A stretch of 49,069 nucleotides of DNA from Gnetum montanum (GCA_015680685.1 MNCI01026225.1:1-49069), one strand, 5' to 3'; positions 33,406 to 45,299 are shown, counted from the stretch's first letter. Made by a program: numbers and translations. The notes: generated from the sequence alone by a model not told the origin.

Positions 33406-36327
33406 ATGGCCCCAAAACGTGGACAAAAGGAAGGTCCTGCTCAAGGTGGAAACAAACGACCTAGGAGAGGTGGAAGACAAGATCCTACTAGAAAACATGA
33501 AGAATAGGAGGAACAATCATTTAGTATTCATCAAGAGGATCCTTCTGTCATATATTCCAAGTAGGTAGAAGGAGGAGCTGCTACAGTGCCTGAACAGGGA
33601 CAACATCTCACATTGCCCCAAGATTGTGTTTAGTCCATCCACGAAAATTTCACATTCGTTGCAGTGATTGTGGAATTAAAATTTGAATATTTTGTAGAGT
33701 TCACTCCTGAGGCTGTTAGGGATCACCTCAAAGGGTCTCCCTTATGGCCTACCCTCTTCGAAAGTAGTGCCTAGTACCTAGGGGAGACGTACCAATTTTG
33801 GCACAATAGAGAGCAAGGCACCATCATCAATATTTATGGTGTGATAGTTGATTTCTCCACATATGCGATTTTGGAAGTATTAAACCTTCCAAATATAGGG
33901 CCCAAGTTTACCCAGTTATCCACTCATTTAGACCCTGATGTGCAATGGGATTGATTGGAAAGGACGTATGGTAGAGATAAGACATTTGGTGAGTTAATGA
34001 TGGAGGAGAGGATCTACTTCAAAATTGGAACTTATCACCTCTTCCCCATGAAGGGTTTAAAATGAATATCAATGTATGCGACAAGAGGATGTGCAGCGCT
34101 GATGGGAAAGGTTAATGCTAACCTACCCCATATATACTTAACAGAGATCTTGAGGCAGTTTGAGGAACAGAAGATAGGGAAGATGGTGTTGCCCTTCCCT
34201 TGTCTTATTAGAAAGCTTTGTCGACATGCTACTATCAGGGGGTATACCAACAATGTCCTCCAAAAAGCCTAGAATCCTTCATATGCTGAATTGTTCGAGG
34301 AACAGAAGATAGGGAAGATGGTGTTGCCCTTCCCTTGCCTTATTAGAAAGCTTTGTCGACATGCTACTATCAGGGGGTATACCAACAATGTCCTCCAAAA
34401 AGCCTAGAATCCTTCATATGTTGAATTGTTAAAGCCACCAGCTACAAGGAAAATCATTGGTGAGATGTTGGGTCCAGAAGAAGAAGAAGAATAGATGGCT
34501 AGACCAATTGCAACTCAGCTTGTAGGACCTAGCCAACCTCCAAGTATAGGACCTAGCCAAAAATAGGATGTAGGCACTAGTGTAGGCCAGGATCCACCAC
34601 CACCATAGGACTACACACCGTTGATGAGCCATCTCAGGGCCATCGTTGAGACAGTCAGCTAGGGAAGTCATGATGACGCAAATCTCTTCTGTGTCATTTA
34701 TGATACCATATAGCCCATAGTTTCTTTGGATCGTACAAGGGACAAAGTGTCTATTCATATAGAAGGAGGGGAAAGTACTTGGTCACAACAGATCTTAGGA
34801 AACGTGGCATCTTTCCAAGTGTAATTAGAAATTATTGAAGGAGCCACTATGGTGGTCATGCAACACTAGGATGCTATGGGAGCTGTAGAAGTGCTCGTAG
34901 ATCACATCAGAGAATCATTTAATGTACGTGTTGTTTCATCAGTAGATCTCAAAGGAGCACGGGATGCTCAAACATTGGCTAGAATCTCAATGACTCCTGT
35001 GGAACATGAGGATGCGCTTGATCGATTGCTACAAATAGGACAAGTAATGATGTCCCTGTTTGACATCCCTCAGGATGTTACGAAAATTTAGTCAGATCTC
35101 ATTTCTATGAAGGGGAAGCTGGTTTTAATAGAAGTGAGGGATGAGTATGTTGAAGCAGAGGTGCAAAAATTACAAGAGAAGCTCATAGCCCTACATGTAG
35201 CACAACGGGATCCTTTGCAATTTGTTCCCGTAGACTAGCTAGATAGCTTCAGAACTGAGAAACTAACCAAGCTACTAACATAGAATAAAAAGGTGGCTAA
35301 ATAAAAAGAGAAGGATGTTTGGGATGCCTCTGCAGCATGGGCACAAACTCATGCATATATCAAAGCACTCAACATCTTACAAGAAGAAAATAAGCAGCTT
35401 GTTGCTGACAACCTTCAATTGACCATTGTTGAGAAGCAAAAGAATGTTCTCGAGGAACACTTCCATCAATTGTGAGAACAATTCATCCAGGTCAACGAAG
35501 ACATGAGCTATTTAGCCAAGGAGAATCTAACCCTCTCAATGGATGAGGTACGTGCTATTTGCCAAAAGACAGCTATTGAAATAAGCGCATGAAAAAATGA
35601 GGCTAAATGACATGAAAAGCTAAAGGAGCACTTCTGAGACTAGGTGGGAATGTACAAATAGATCCTTGAGAAGGAGATCCATATGTCCAAGACCCACATC
35701 AATGCTATTAGTGCTCAACACATTGATTGGTAAGCCATATTGGACACATATGCCTTTGCCCACTAAGTGGAAGTTAAGAACCGAGACTTGCAGATTCAAG
35801 ATATGACAGAGTACATGGATTTGGAAAAGCTACGGTATGCCAACCTTGCCATGTTAATAGCAGGGCACCCAAGAACAGAGCTCGAGCAATAGGTAGCTAC
35901 CACCTATGTCAAATCTAAAGTAGAATTTGCAGAATGCAAGAAGTTATTGGAAAAATTAGAGATCACAAATTCTAAACTTGAGGTGGTAAAAGCAAGCTAC
36001 CAATAATAAAAAGGTATCGTAATAGATCTAGCATGATGGCTTGCAGATTTCCAAGAATACAAAGATAAAGCCAAAGCCTATGAAGAGGAACGTCGGGTGT
36101 TTGCGGCTTCGTATGTCAAGGTCAATCAAATGTTTCTGCAACTACCTTACGCATGGGAGGTGCCAAATCCATCAAACATTAGAACATTAGCATGGATGGC
36201 ACAAGATCCCTAAACTAAAGAGGAGAAGCTCAAATCCATACTCCAACACCATCAAGTCTCAAAACCTGGAGCACAAGACAAAGGGAAAGCACCAAGGGAG
36301 GAGCCACTACCACTAGGAACTACATGA
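33406..36327 (+). pseudogene. Element C accessory gene, 973 codons in one frame
   Basis: I know no named gene for it. The ATG at 33406 follows a splice-acceptor-like tgtgattgcag; the upstream 300 bases may be an intron. The frame runs to the TGA at 36325-36327 without any shift, but with roughly thirty internal stops, TAG most often. Order: a basic start (MAPKRGQKEG, RPRRGG); a region at residues about 80-350 with VIVDFSTYAILEVLNLP and IYFKIGTYHLFPMKG, resembling the putative plant transposon protein domain in extra frames of Ty3/gypsy elements; a 45-residue duplication; then a long Lys/Glu/Gln-rich coiled-coil-like part (35100-36150). The domain resembles the central exon of element A's antisense gene. 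Function unknown. Confidence 0.65.
34162..34431 (+). repeat. 135-bp in-frame tandem duplication in the accessory gene
   Basis: 34162-34296 and 34297-34431 are the same 45 codons twice (starting GAGGAACAGAAG), with about two C/T differences. No N lies between them and the frame is kept, unlike the N-flanked artefacts. Confidence 0.9.
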
Positions 36328-36481
36328 GTTCCACAAATTTTTTAGTTGTAGCACATTCTTTGTGTTGTGTCTCATTTCTTTTTTCATTCCACACTATGGC
36401 ATAAACCCATTTTCACCATCCAATAATCCCATAACTATCCACTCTGTAATCACTGTAACTTGAGGACGCATTTTCACTTAG

Positions 36482-36492
36482 TCATGGGGGTA
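36482..36492 (+). other. Polypurine tract of C
   Basis: TCATGGGGGTA directly before the 3' LTR's TGATGAG. Confidence 0.7.
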
Positions 36493-36589
36493 TGATGAGT
36501 CACCATTTAGTGCACCATGAAATTGTGTACGCGATATTGCAGCCTCATTGTGATATCGTGTACATGATATCACAGTCTGTCTCCTCATC

Positions 36590-36597
36590 TATAAATA
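36590..36597 (+). promoter_or_regulatory. TATA box of C's 3' LTR
   Basis: TATAAATA followed by AGAGGAG, identical in context to 28648-28655. Confidence 0.65.
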
Positions 36598-36711
36598 AGA
36601 GGAGTCAGTTATCAAGAGTAAGTAAGTAGGAAGTAAGTTAGTTTTACTTTAAGTGTTTTAATTTTTTTCTCTCAACCCTTTTCCTCCCAGTGTATGCCCA
36701 TAGTGTGATGA

Positions 36712-36808
36712 CACTAATTGTACAGCATCCTTTATTCAAGTGTGACATACTTGGACATGNCACTAATTGTACAGCATCCTTTATTCAAGTGTGACATACT
36801 TGGACATG
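36712..36808. repeat. 48-bp duplication around a single N (assembly artefact)
   Basis: 36712-36759 and 36761-36808 are identical; the 5' LTR has this stretch once. Confidence 0.9.
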
Positions 36809-37323
36809 CACATGACTAGCAATAAATATTGAGATTACTTCATCATTGTAGCATTCACTTAGTTTAATCATTTAATTAATTGTTATTTATTGCTTTCCTA
36901 GTTAATCTCTTATCACCCTTAAACTCATGTTAAAATGCATACTGAGTATGACTTGATTATGAGCATTTAAATGTGACTACTTGATAACCCAATAGCATAC
37001 ATAGGATCTGCACTTGGTAATCCTAGTGCTAGTCATGCACGAAGTCCAAGATGTGTACAGATAATCAAGGAATGGATGCTCATCACACTTAGGCTAAATA
37101 GATTCCTTCTCACCCTTTCTCCCTTAGCTTAGTTAATATTATCTTCCATTTCCTTTAGGATTAGCATTAGGTTAGAAACACATCATACACCTCACTTTGG
37201 ACTATACCATACATGACAAAGCCAATACTAGTCCAGGTGGGAAGATAGCAAATTACAACCTAAGGATAATTGTCTAGATGCCACAAGTAGTCTGTTTGTG
37301 GAGTTTGACCGAATTGCTCATGT

Positions 37324-37407
37324 AATGCTCGTATTTGTATGGTTGAGTGTAGGGGTACCTCACCNCAATGCTCGTATTTGTATGGTTGAGTGTAGGGGTA
37401 CCTCACC
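37324..37407. repeat. 41-bp duplication around a single N (assembly artefact)
   Basis: 37324-37364 repeats at 37367-37407 around the N at 37365; the 5' LTR has it once. Confidence 0.9.
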
Positions 37408-37420
37408 ACTCATCAATTAG

Positions 37421-38640
37421 GTTAAGAGATTAATTTGTCTTCTCTATCATAGGTTTGACTATGTTTAACTTATAAGATACTATAAAATCTTATGGTCAAT
37501 CCATATAATCCTCTACTTCCCATAAAGATAATACCACAAAATATTTAGAGCAAAGACTACTACTACCAACTCTATATCATGAACTAGGTACTAAATCTCA
37601 TGTGGCCTCAACTATCAAGAATCATAAGCCACCACTTGCCTATCCACATTAACATACATCCAAACCAACCTCCAAAAGCATCAATGCAAACATCATAGGG
37701 ATAGCCTAATGTAAGGAAAATCAACATTAAAGCAAATATAAATATTCACTTTTTCTCATCAAAATCTATTTGACAAGATGAGCTTCTTGTAACACTAATC
37801 TCCTCCCTCAACAACTAAGTTAAAGGAGAAGCTATATAAGTGAAATGCTCTACAAACATAAGGTAATATCCAACTAGCACTCAGAAGCTACAAACCTCTA
37901 CCATTGACTATGAAACTAGCCAATCCCTAGCTACTGCAATTTTGGCTAGAATTACAACAATACAAGCCCTAGAATTCATGTCCTAGAAACTAGATTTTAA
38001 ACTACTAGAAACAAGACTTGGATGATTTTGCATAGAACATATACTACCATAAGGTCTACAACATAGTTTGAAAGTGCTTATTATACCTTTTCTTATATGG
38101 AAAATACACCAAAATTCATCAATAAACATAATCATAAACTAATTCAAGAAAGATCATAACATATTATTATTAGATGCATAAATAATACTAAATAATTTAT
38201 CAACCTAAATGGAAGAATTAGCAACTCATAATGACTATATTGGATAATAAATGTTATCTTTAGCACACCTTGCTCTCTAACCTATACTATTTGATATCCT
38301 AAATTAAGATCAATATTCAAGAATACATAGGCTCCTCAAAGTTGATCAAAAAAGTCATCAATATGAAGACAAGAATACATGCTCTTCACTCTCACTTGGC
38401 TCAACTTTTTATAATCAATGCATAACTATAAAATCCTATCTTTCTTCCACAAAAAATACTATAGCATCCCAGAAAGAAACATTAAGATGAATCAAGCCTC
38501 TATCCATTAGCTCTTATAAGTGGATTTTGAACTCTACTAACTCTACTAGAGACATCATGTGAGATGCCTTTGAGATAGAATTTGTACTTGATTATAGCTA
38601 GATCTTAAACTCTACCTCTTACTTAAGTAAACAACTAGAA
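37421..38640 (-). pseudogene. Chromovirus E reverse transcriptase and RNase H
   Basis: The minus strand, read across frames, gives ELKIHL.ELMDRGLIH, IDDFFDQL, IDLNLGYQ, SHYELLILPF (the RIDDLFDQL, IDLRSGYHQ and YEFLVMPFG motifs), a FIDD box near 38105-38125 upset by a one-base loss, ARDWLV, ASPLT, then RNase H with CIDAFGGWFGC, LRPHE, YLVHDIELVVVVFAL and IDHK. This is a Tekay/Del-type chromovirus. Stops and many small indels show it is older than B and C. It is cut at 37420 by C's 3' LTR; the continuation is the flipped piece at 26965. Gag and protease are not seen upstream. Confidence 0.75.
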
Positions 38641-39549
38641 AACTCTATAAAAAACTTACTAAAGGGTGTACATTTCATTTAAACCACTTTTAAAGAGTAT
38701 TATCAATGAAAAATCTACTCATATATATGCTATAGTTATAGTGGGAATTCAAGCTATAATTATAGCTTGTGCTTGTGTTGGATCACGCTACTCCATTATG
38801 GAAAGGAAAGCCAAAGGATTGAACTTCCATGATCAAAGCACATCTACATTTATGTGTAGAAAGTACTCAAGAATAAAGATGTATTTCTTTCTTGTCCTTT
38901 TTTATTAATTCATTGGTAACTATAACATTAAATGAAAATCTTGGCTTCTTGTGCATTTCCTTGATAAGATGTTTAAAAATCATTAACAACATATCAAAAC
39001 CTTGTAAAAGCATTTTTAAATCCTATAAAGTTTTTGAAAATTTGAAGTACATTGAAAAAATAATAAAGTAGTAATTTTTATATTTCAATTAAAATAGCCA
39101 CAAGTAGTATCTAAACACTCAACATTAAAAACATGGCCAAAGTTTCATATAGGTTTTTCAGAGAACCACTTCTAAAACCTAACAAATGATGTTCTTGGCT
39201 AGTACTCAGGAGCAATGTAACCCCTTCCCTAGAAATAAATTTAACAATCCAAGAAATTCCTTAGCATCCCTGTAAACTCTTGCCAAATTCAATTCACCAC
39301 CAGTAATCCATGTATAAATTACACACTATAAATATGTATACATTGATTTTTGCATAGGTTGTCTAGTTCTCATACTATATTTGTAAACTTGTTAGGGTTG
39401 ATTGGATGGCATAATAGTTGATATGTTGTTGGCTAAAATTCAAGGAAACAAATCATTCTTATTTCTTATTTAAACAAAAACTAATTTTATTATGTTTGTA
39501 AACCTCTAAATCATAGTAGACATTCTAGATTTATTGGGAAGAAGCAATT
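38641..39549. other. AT-rich stretch without a recognisable gene
   Basis: E's protease and gag should lie here on the minus strand, but no motif is convincing. It includes an exact 18-base palindrome (38751-38768). A change of element or an internal deletion before 39550 is likely. Confidence 0.4.
38751..38768. repeat. Perfect 18-bp palindrome
   Basis: AAGCTATAATTATAGCTT equals its own reverse complement. It is AT-rich, so chance is possible. Confidence 0.8.
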
Positions 39550-41376
39550 AACCACATACCTAGCAACTTGGCTATTACATTCTTTCCAAATACATTATGT
39601 ATGTCCATATGATCATGATTTATACATTATGTGTGTATTCTTAGTGGGTTATTGGAAATAAGTTAGTTTATTATAATTGCACTTTATATGTTAGGAGGTT
39701 TTTTTTTATGATTATGATATCTTTACATGTTTAACTAACATGATTATGTACATTATCCCTATGTAATGTGTTAGATAGGTGATTTTTTTGACAAGGATGT
39801 TGAATTGGGATACAAGAGCACCTATTTGCTATGTATATATGCTTTATATATGATTTTGATATTTATACATTTGAATTTTAGTGCTATTGTATGTGTTTCT
39901 TGGATTTGATTTTAGCATGTGGATATGTAATGCATTTGATGGGGATCTCATAGGTTCATTGGGAGTTCCAAAGTATTTGTTATGGATGATTGAAGTGTAG
40001 GGCATTAGTTATTGAGGCAAAAAAAATATAAGCTTATGAAAAAATAGTTTTAAAATAAATTTAAAAGTAAATTGTATTCTATGTGTACGTGATGTGATGT
40101 GTGAATGCAAGCATATTTTTTTTATATACAAAGAGCATGTCATGCACATATGGTTTATTAACCATTAGGTTTTGTTTCCTTTTCTTCCCACCATCAAATA
40201 AGAAAAATAAATCAATGCCTCTTGTGTTACCAATGGATAGAATTTGGGTTTTGAATTTTTATTTTTGGATATATAGGAATGAGATCTAAGTCTATTCTCC
40301 CCTATTTCATTTGTCTTTTTCCTTTCCAACACTTTCCTTGAATTTCTAATTTAGCAAATGGATTTTTCTTTACTCTAAACTTGGATCTGGGATTTTTGTG
40401 GTCCTAACTACATGGGTGTGGAACTTGTTTAGAGTGAAACAAAGTTTTGCTAGATTTTGAAGGATTTTATACTTTCTATCACAACAAATTGAATTGGTTG
40501 GTTATCTTTATCTTTCTCCTATATTTTTATGATAGATTAGTATATATGATCATGCAATGTGGACATGTCAATGGATAGTTAAAATATTGAGATTTGATGT
40601 ATTATTTTACATATTCCTCAAAATTTTGCAATTTTTGTTACAAACTGTTTATCAATAAATATAGAGTGTATGATATAATCTACACTTGAGGAATATTAGA
40701 TGTGATGTTAATGAGACTGGCATGATTGGAATATTATATTTTATGGGCTTGTTAATGCATGGGAGTTTTTTAGGAGTTTCAATTATCACTACTTGTAATG
40801 AAATATTATTATTCATTATTTTATTAAATAAATTTTAAAGTCACATAATCTTGCTTCCAAGAGTTTGATTGAAGTGAAATTAGTGTGGTTGGGATCCCCT
40901 TGAAATGTACTTTCTAATCATAAAATTTAGTTTCTCTTCAGGCATATATCATCTTAGAGGTTATAATAGCAGACACTTTTATAGAACTATATGTAGTTCA
41001 AGAAGTATGGTAGTGGCATAAAATTTTGTTTCATAAGTTATGGTATTATTTTCATGGAATTAATGTAACTATTAGGTGTAGATTTGTGTGGTAATGTTAT
41101 ATTTTTTTTGGATGTGTTATGCTTGTGACATGTATTTGCTTAAGCTAGCCTTAATTTATACATTTCTTCGAAATGATGCTTGTAATGATCATTGGTAGGT
41201 GATACTCACATAAGGATATGGACTAGTTAATAATAAGGTACCATGAAGGTAGTTATGGTTTGACCCCTAGATGCATTAGTGAGGCTTCTATCTTAGACCT
41301 CATTCCAAGAGTAGAAGAGCATATGTGTGCTTGTCCCTACTACTAGTACATGGCATAGGTATCTTCATTCCTATAG
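39550..41376 (+). repeat. Second E-family LTR-like copy, opposite orientation, truncated
   Basis: The plus strand aligns with the minus strand of 14880-13475 and then, skipping element A, of 1277-808. It carries an uninterrupted version of A's insertion site near 40910. It ends sharply at about 41376 where element D begins, while the left copy goes on. E itself is on the minus strand, so this copy is either from another element or displaced. Confidence 0.65.
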
Positions 41377-41379
41377 TTA

Positions 41380-42518
41380 ATATGAGGGCTAACCATTGGC
41401 TTGTTCATGAGGAACCTGATTGCACTATGATCCGTATGGATGAACACTTTGTAACCTAACACATAGTGCCTAATCTTATCCAGTGCAAACACTACAACCA
41501 TTAATTATTTTCTTGTAGTTGTGTAGTTAAGTTGTGCACCAGCGATACTCCTACTTGCATAGTGGATGTAGTAAGGATGGTTTTGGTCATCTAACTATGT
41601 AAGTATGGCTCCTAAGGCATAATTGGATGCGTCAGTCATTATATGGAATTGTCTAGACTAGTCAATGGCTTGTAGAATGGGAGTTTCCATAAGATTTTGT
41701 TTTAGAGTTTGGAATTCTCATTCACATTCCCTGGTCCATTCGAATGGTACATCCTTCTTCGTTAGTTCTACCAATGGTTTGGAAATCTTGGAGAAGTTCT
41801 CAATGAATCTACTATAGTAGCTAGTGTGTCCAAGGAATGATCGAATGTCTTTGATAGTTTTCGATTGTCGGGTGATTTGTTAGATGACCCTAACTTTATC
41901 TGGGTATACCTCTATTCCTGAATCTGAAATCTTATGCCCAAGTACTATGCCTTCTTGGACCATTAAATGGATTTTCTACCTGTTGAGCCTTAAGTTGATT
42001 TCTACACATCTTTTCAGCACTTGCTTTAATCAATCTAAGGCTTGATCAAAGCTTGCTCCATAAGTGGAGAAGTCATCGATAAAGACTTCCACTTTGTTTC
42101 TTATCTGTTGTTGGAATATGCTTAGAACTAGGCATTGAAACATGGAACGAGCATTGCACAAGCCAAATGACATTTGTTTATATGAAAACGTTCCCCAACG
42201 ACTGGTGAACGTTGTCTTGGCTTGATCTTCTGGTGATATCTGTATTTGTTTGTATCCACTATAGCCATTTAGAAAACTATAATAGTGATGCCCTGCTATG
42301 TTGTCTAAGACTTGGTCAATGAATGATAATGGAAAGTGATCCTTAAATGTTTTCATGTTCAGCAGCCTAAAATCTATACACACCCTCCATTTGCCTCCCT
42401 TTTTAGGCATGATCACTATAGGGCTAACCCATTCACTATTAGCAATAGGATATATGAACCCAACCTTAAGAAGTTTTTCTATTTCTTCGTTTACTATTTT
42501 CTTCAATTTTGGGTTCAA
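41380..42518 (-). pseudogene. Reverse transcriptase and partial RNase H of element D
   Basis: A 162-codon open stretch (42518-42030) carries the RT fingers and palm: EEIEKLLKVGFIYPI, VSPIVIMPKKGGKWRVCIDFR, YSGYKQIQI, MSFGLCNA and FIDDFSTYG (Asp codons at 42077-42072). It continues with SKTIKDIRSFLGHTSYYSRFI and, in RNase H, FHIMTDASNYALGAIL, LNYTTTRK and FALDKIRHYVLGYKVFIHTDH. A few TAG stops interrupt it. The catalytic residues of both enzymes are present, but the protein ends at the junction near 41380. Confidence 0.9.
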
Positions 42519-42754
42519 TTGCCTCTATGGTTGTTTTCATGGTTTCATGGAGGGGTCCATGGAAATCCTATGCTGGAATATCCTAGGATCTATTCTAGTT
42601 AACTTGGGATATGACCAGGCAAAGGCTTTTGACCACTTGTTTATGACTTTCAGTAATCTTTATTTTTCTTTGGGAATAAGTTTTATGTTGATGATTATCA
42701 GTTTTCCATTTTCAAGGGTCATATACTCCAGACCGGTGGGTAATGGTTTCAAAT

Positions 42755-43720
42755 CTAGGGGCTCTTATTTAAATCTCTTAAGAATTTCCAACTTCCCCAG
42801 TTGATGTTTTCAAGGTTAAGGCTTGGAAGTTGGCAACAACCTTGCTCTAGTGTATCTATGCTTTTAATGTAAGCACTAGTTATTCCCTCAGTTAGTTCCA
42901 TGCATGTTAGTGAGTTGCTCTCTTGATCAGCCATTAGCCACTGGGTGTCTTCTTGTTGTGTCATTACTACATATAGGCACTTTTGTATATTAATGTCTTG
43001 TGCACACCTATTGCATGCAGACAATGCTAAAATTTGCATAACCCATGATCTCTGCACACAATGGCACCCTGTGTCACTGTATGCGATTGATGAAACTTTC
43101 TTCTTCTTGATCTTTCCAAAAGTGTTCTTCTTGGATATTTCCAAGGAAAGATTGCAGATTCCTAGGCATGAATCTATAGTACTTAGTCATGCTCTTTCCA
43201 TTATTATTGGGAAGTCCCCCTTACCATTGTTTACTTGTATTACTAGGAAATCAGTTGGATACGACCACCCACACATAGTGGTAACGATGTCCTCCACGAA
43301 TCCCAAGAGGATAGTGATGGACTGGTCAACTAGCTCTAGTCAAATGTTACTCTTCCTTAATGAGGTAGGTTCCAAGCTTTGTACATCTCCTATGATATTA
43401 GGTTGAATCTAAAACCTGAGTCCAAAAGAACTTTACATGGTTCATTCCCAACAACTTGGAGATAGATTAGAGGGCTTCTAGATTAAATAATTTCCTAGGA
43501 AGGTGGCCCACTTTAATCTAGTTGGTAACATCATGTGTTAACATAACCATATGTGTTGAGCTTGGTGTTTGGTTTGAAGGAAGCCTTGAAGCCTTAATTG
43601 ATGAGGAGGCATTCAGAGGTTCAATCGCTTGTAGTTGTGAGGGCTTAGTTGGACTTTTGGTTCTGAAGAAGGGTATTTTCTTCATAAGGTTGTTAGAACC
43701 AACTATAGGTTGAGGATTCA
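42755..43720 (-). pseudogene. Protease and protease-RT linker of element D
   Basis: After the gag Pro-rich tail the frame shows the block QSLEPTSLRKSNI and ILLGFVEDIVTTMCGWSYPTDFLVI, which follows the active site in Athila proteases. The active-site loop itself (about 43440-43410) is broken by stops. The linker 43144-42755 is open for 129 codons and matches B around 22000-22400. Confidence 0.65.
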
Positions 43721-45178
43721 TAGCCCTCATGACATTGCGTTGCTGCGGTTGAGTGGGGAGTTCCCCTTACATTGTTGGAGCAGGTGGTAATGGAGCTATT
43801 GGTGTGAGAGTTGTGGATGGGTTTGGAGGATGGTATGTCTATGGGTTATCTCCACTAGGAGAAGGAGTCCTATAATACTCCCAAGCTTGGTAGTGATGTT
43901 GTGGCGTCACGTGACCAATAGAGTCACATGGAGAGATTGGCTGCTGCACGTAGTAGCCATATGGATCTGGTTGCTGGTAAGGGTATTGTTGCCTTGGTGG
44001 TGGCATCCCCCATGACTATGCGTATTGCCACTATTGGTGTTGCTCAATTGGTTGTGATGGAGTTCCACTTAGATAATACATTGAATGTTGGTGGAACTGT
44101 CTTGGGTTAACTTGGGGATAAGGTAACCGTCAGGGTGCTTGCCGTTTGTTAAGTTGTGGGTTGAGTGCATATATCCCATACTTTTGTACATGTGAGATTA
44201 CTAGGAAACATCCGTTAGGATGGTCATATTGGCATATCTCACATCCATCATCATTGTCCATATCAGAATTCACAACCTCTTCGGTGATGGCCATTTTACC
44301 CTTACCTTTGTTATGTGCATTGTCCATGTCCCTCTCTTTCTTTTTTTCATAGTCACTACCTCGCTCCTTAGACTCCTCTATGATTTTAAGGAAAGTTTCA
44401 AACCTACTATCCAGGGAGTCCCACATTTGGTCTACCTTTTCCAACACTTCTATTGTTAATTTTTGGAGCGGTAAGGTTTTCCTATTCACCATCTCATCGA
44501 GTGGTGACTCTTCCTCCTCCTCACAGAATCTCACTCCTCTTTTTCAAAGGGAAGGATCTCTATTGTACTCTTTCGTACTTTCTCTCTTATGTAGCTCCCC
44601 TTCTTCCTTGGCTACTTGCTCTAGCAATGAACCTGATGGGACCTAAGCTCTGATAATCTCCCTTGGGCATATGTTCCAAGGGTTCTCCTTGTTTCATTCC
44701 TACATCCATCTATGAGATGGTGTAGTTGATCCCACTATGAGTAAGCATGGCCTAGGCAACGATGTAACAGTGCATAATAATAGCCCATGGCAGCATCCAA
44801 GGGTTCATGATTTTCCTGCTTCCATCCTTGGATTTTCTTTTGCAAGTTAGACACTTGGGAGTATGTTTGGTACTTATCATTAAAAAATTCTAACATCATA
44901 CTCCACCTCCGAATGGATTCTGGTTCTAAGGATCAGTACCAGCTTTCCACTTCTTTCACTAGTGTCCTTGGGAACAACTTTAGTTTTTGCCATTCGTTTT
45001 CTATGTTCTACAAGGCACATGCATCATGGAATGCTTGTAGATGATTTTGAGGATTAGCGTTGTATGCCCCCTCAAACCATGGGCTATTGTTCATGTCTAA
45101 CCTCTTGATCCTACTATCTTTTTGGTGCCTTGTGGGAATTCTTGTGACCTCTGTGATATCTATCATGCTTTTGGTTCT

Positions 45179-45299
45179 GAGTAGGGGTTCATCATGGTCA
45201 TCTCGTTCATAGCATCTATGATGTCTACGCGGTTCCCNGTGAGTAGGGGTTCATCATGGTCATCTCGTTCATAGCATCTATGATGTCTACGCGGTTTCC
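45179..45299. repeat. 59-bp duplication around a single N (assembly artefact)
   Basis: 45179-45237 repeats at 45241-45299 around the N at 45238, nearly identical, inside D's gag. Confidence 0.85.

Larger units (their letters stand above)
28619..37415 (+). mobile_element. Element C: pol-less relative of B with a large accessory gene
   Basis: It shares with B the LTR end words (TGATGA...CTCATCA), primer site, polypurine tract, gag and the post-integrase non-coding blocks. Sequence homologous to B resumes near 31465 right after the gag Pro-rich tail, so protease, RT, RNase H and integrase are missing as one block. Instead it has an internal TATA unit and a 973-codon accessory frame. It would need proteins from an autonomous relative to move. 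It is inserted in chromovirus E between RNase H and integrase. Flanks GTTAT and ATTAG do not form a clear duplication. Confidence 0.75.
36493..37415 (+). repeat. Element C 3' LTR
   Basis: Starts TGATGAGTCACC and ends CTCATCA. The U3 has several GATATC palindromes and the TATA box at 36590-36597. Its 923-base length includes two artefactual duplications with Ns; without them it is about 831 bases, equal to the rebuilt 5' LTR length. Confidence 0.85.

Noticed and set aside
33406-36327. Stop codon reassignment (TAG as Gln) to explain in-frame stops
   Set aside because: TGA and TAA occur too, and every element in the window shows the same stop-rich decay, so mutation is simpler.
37416-37420. ATTAG as target duplication of element C
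   Set aside because: The other flank reads GTTAT in original orientation; three of five matches is not enough.
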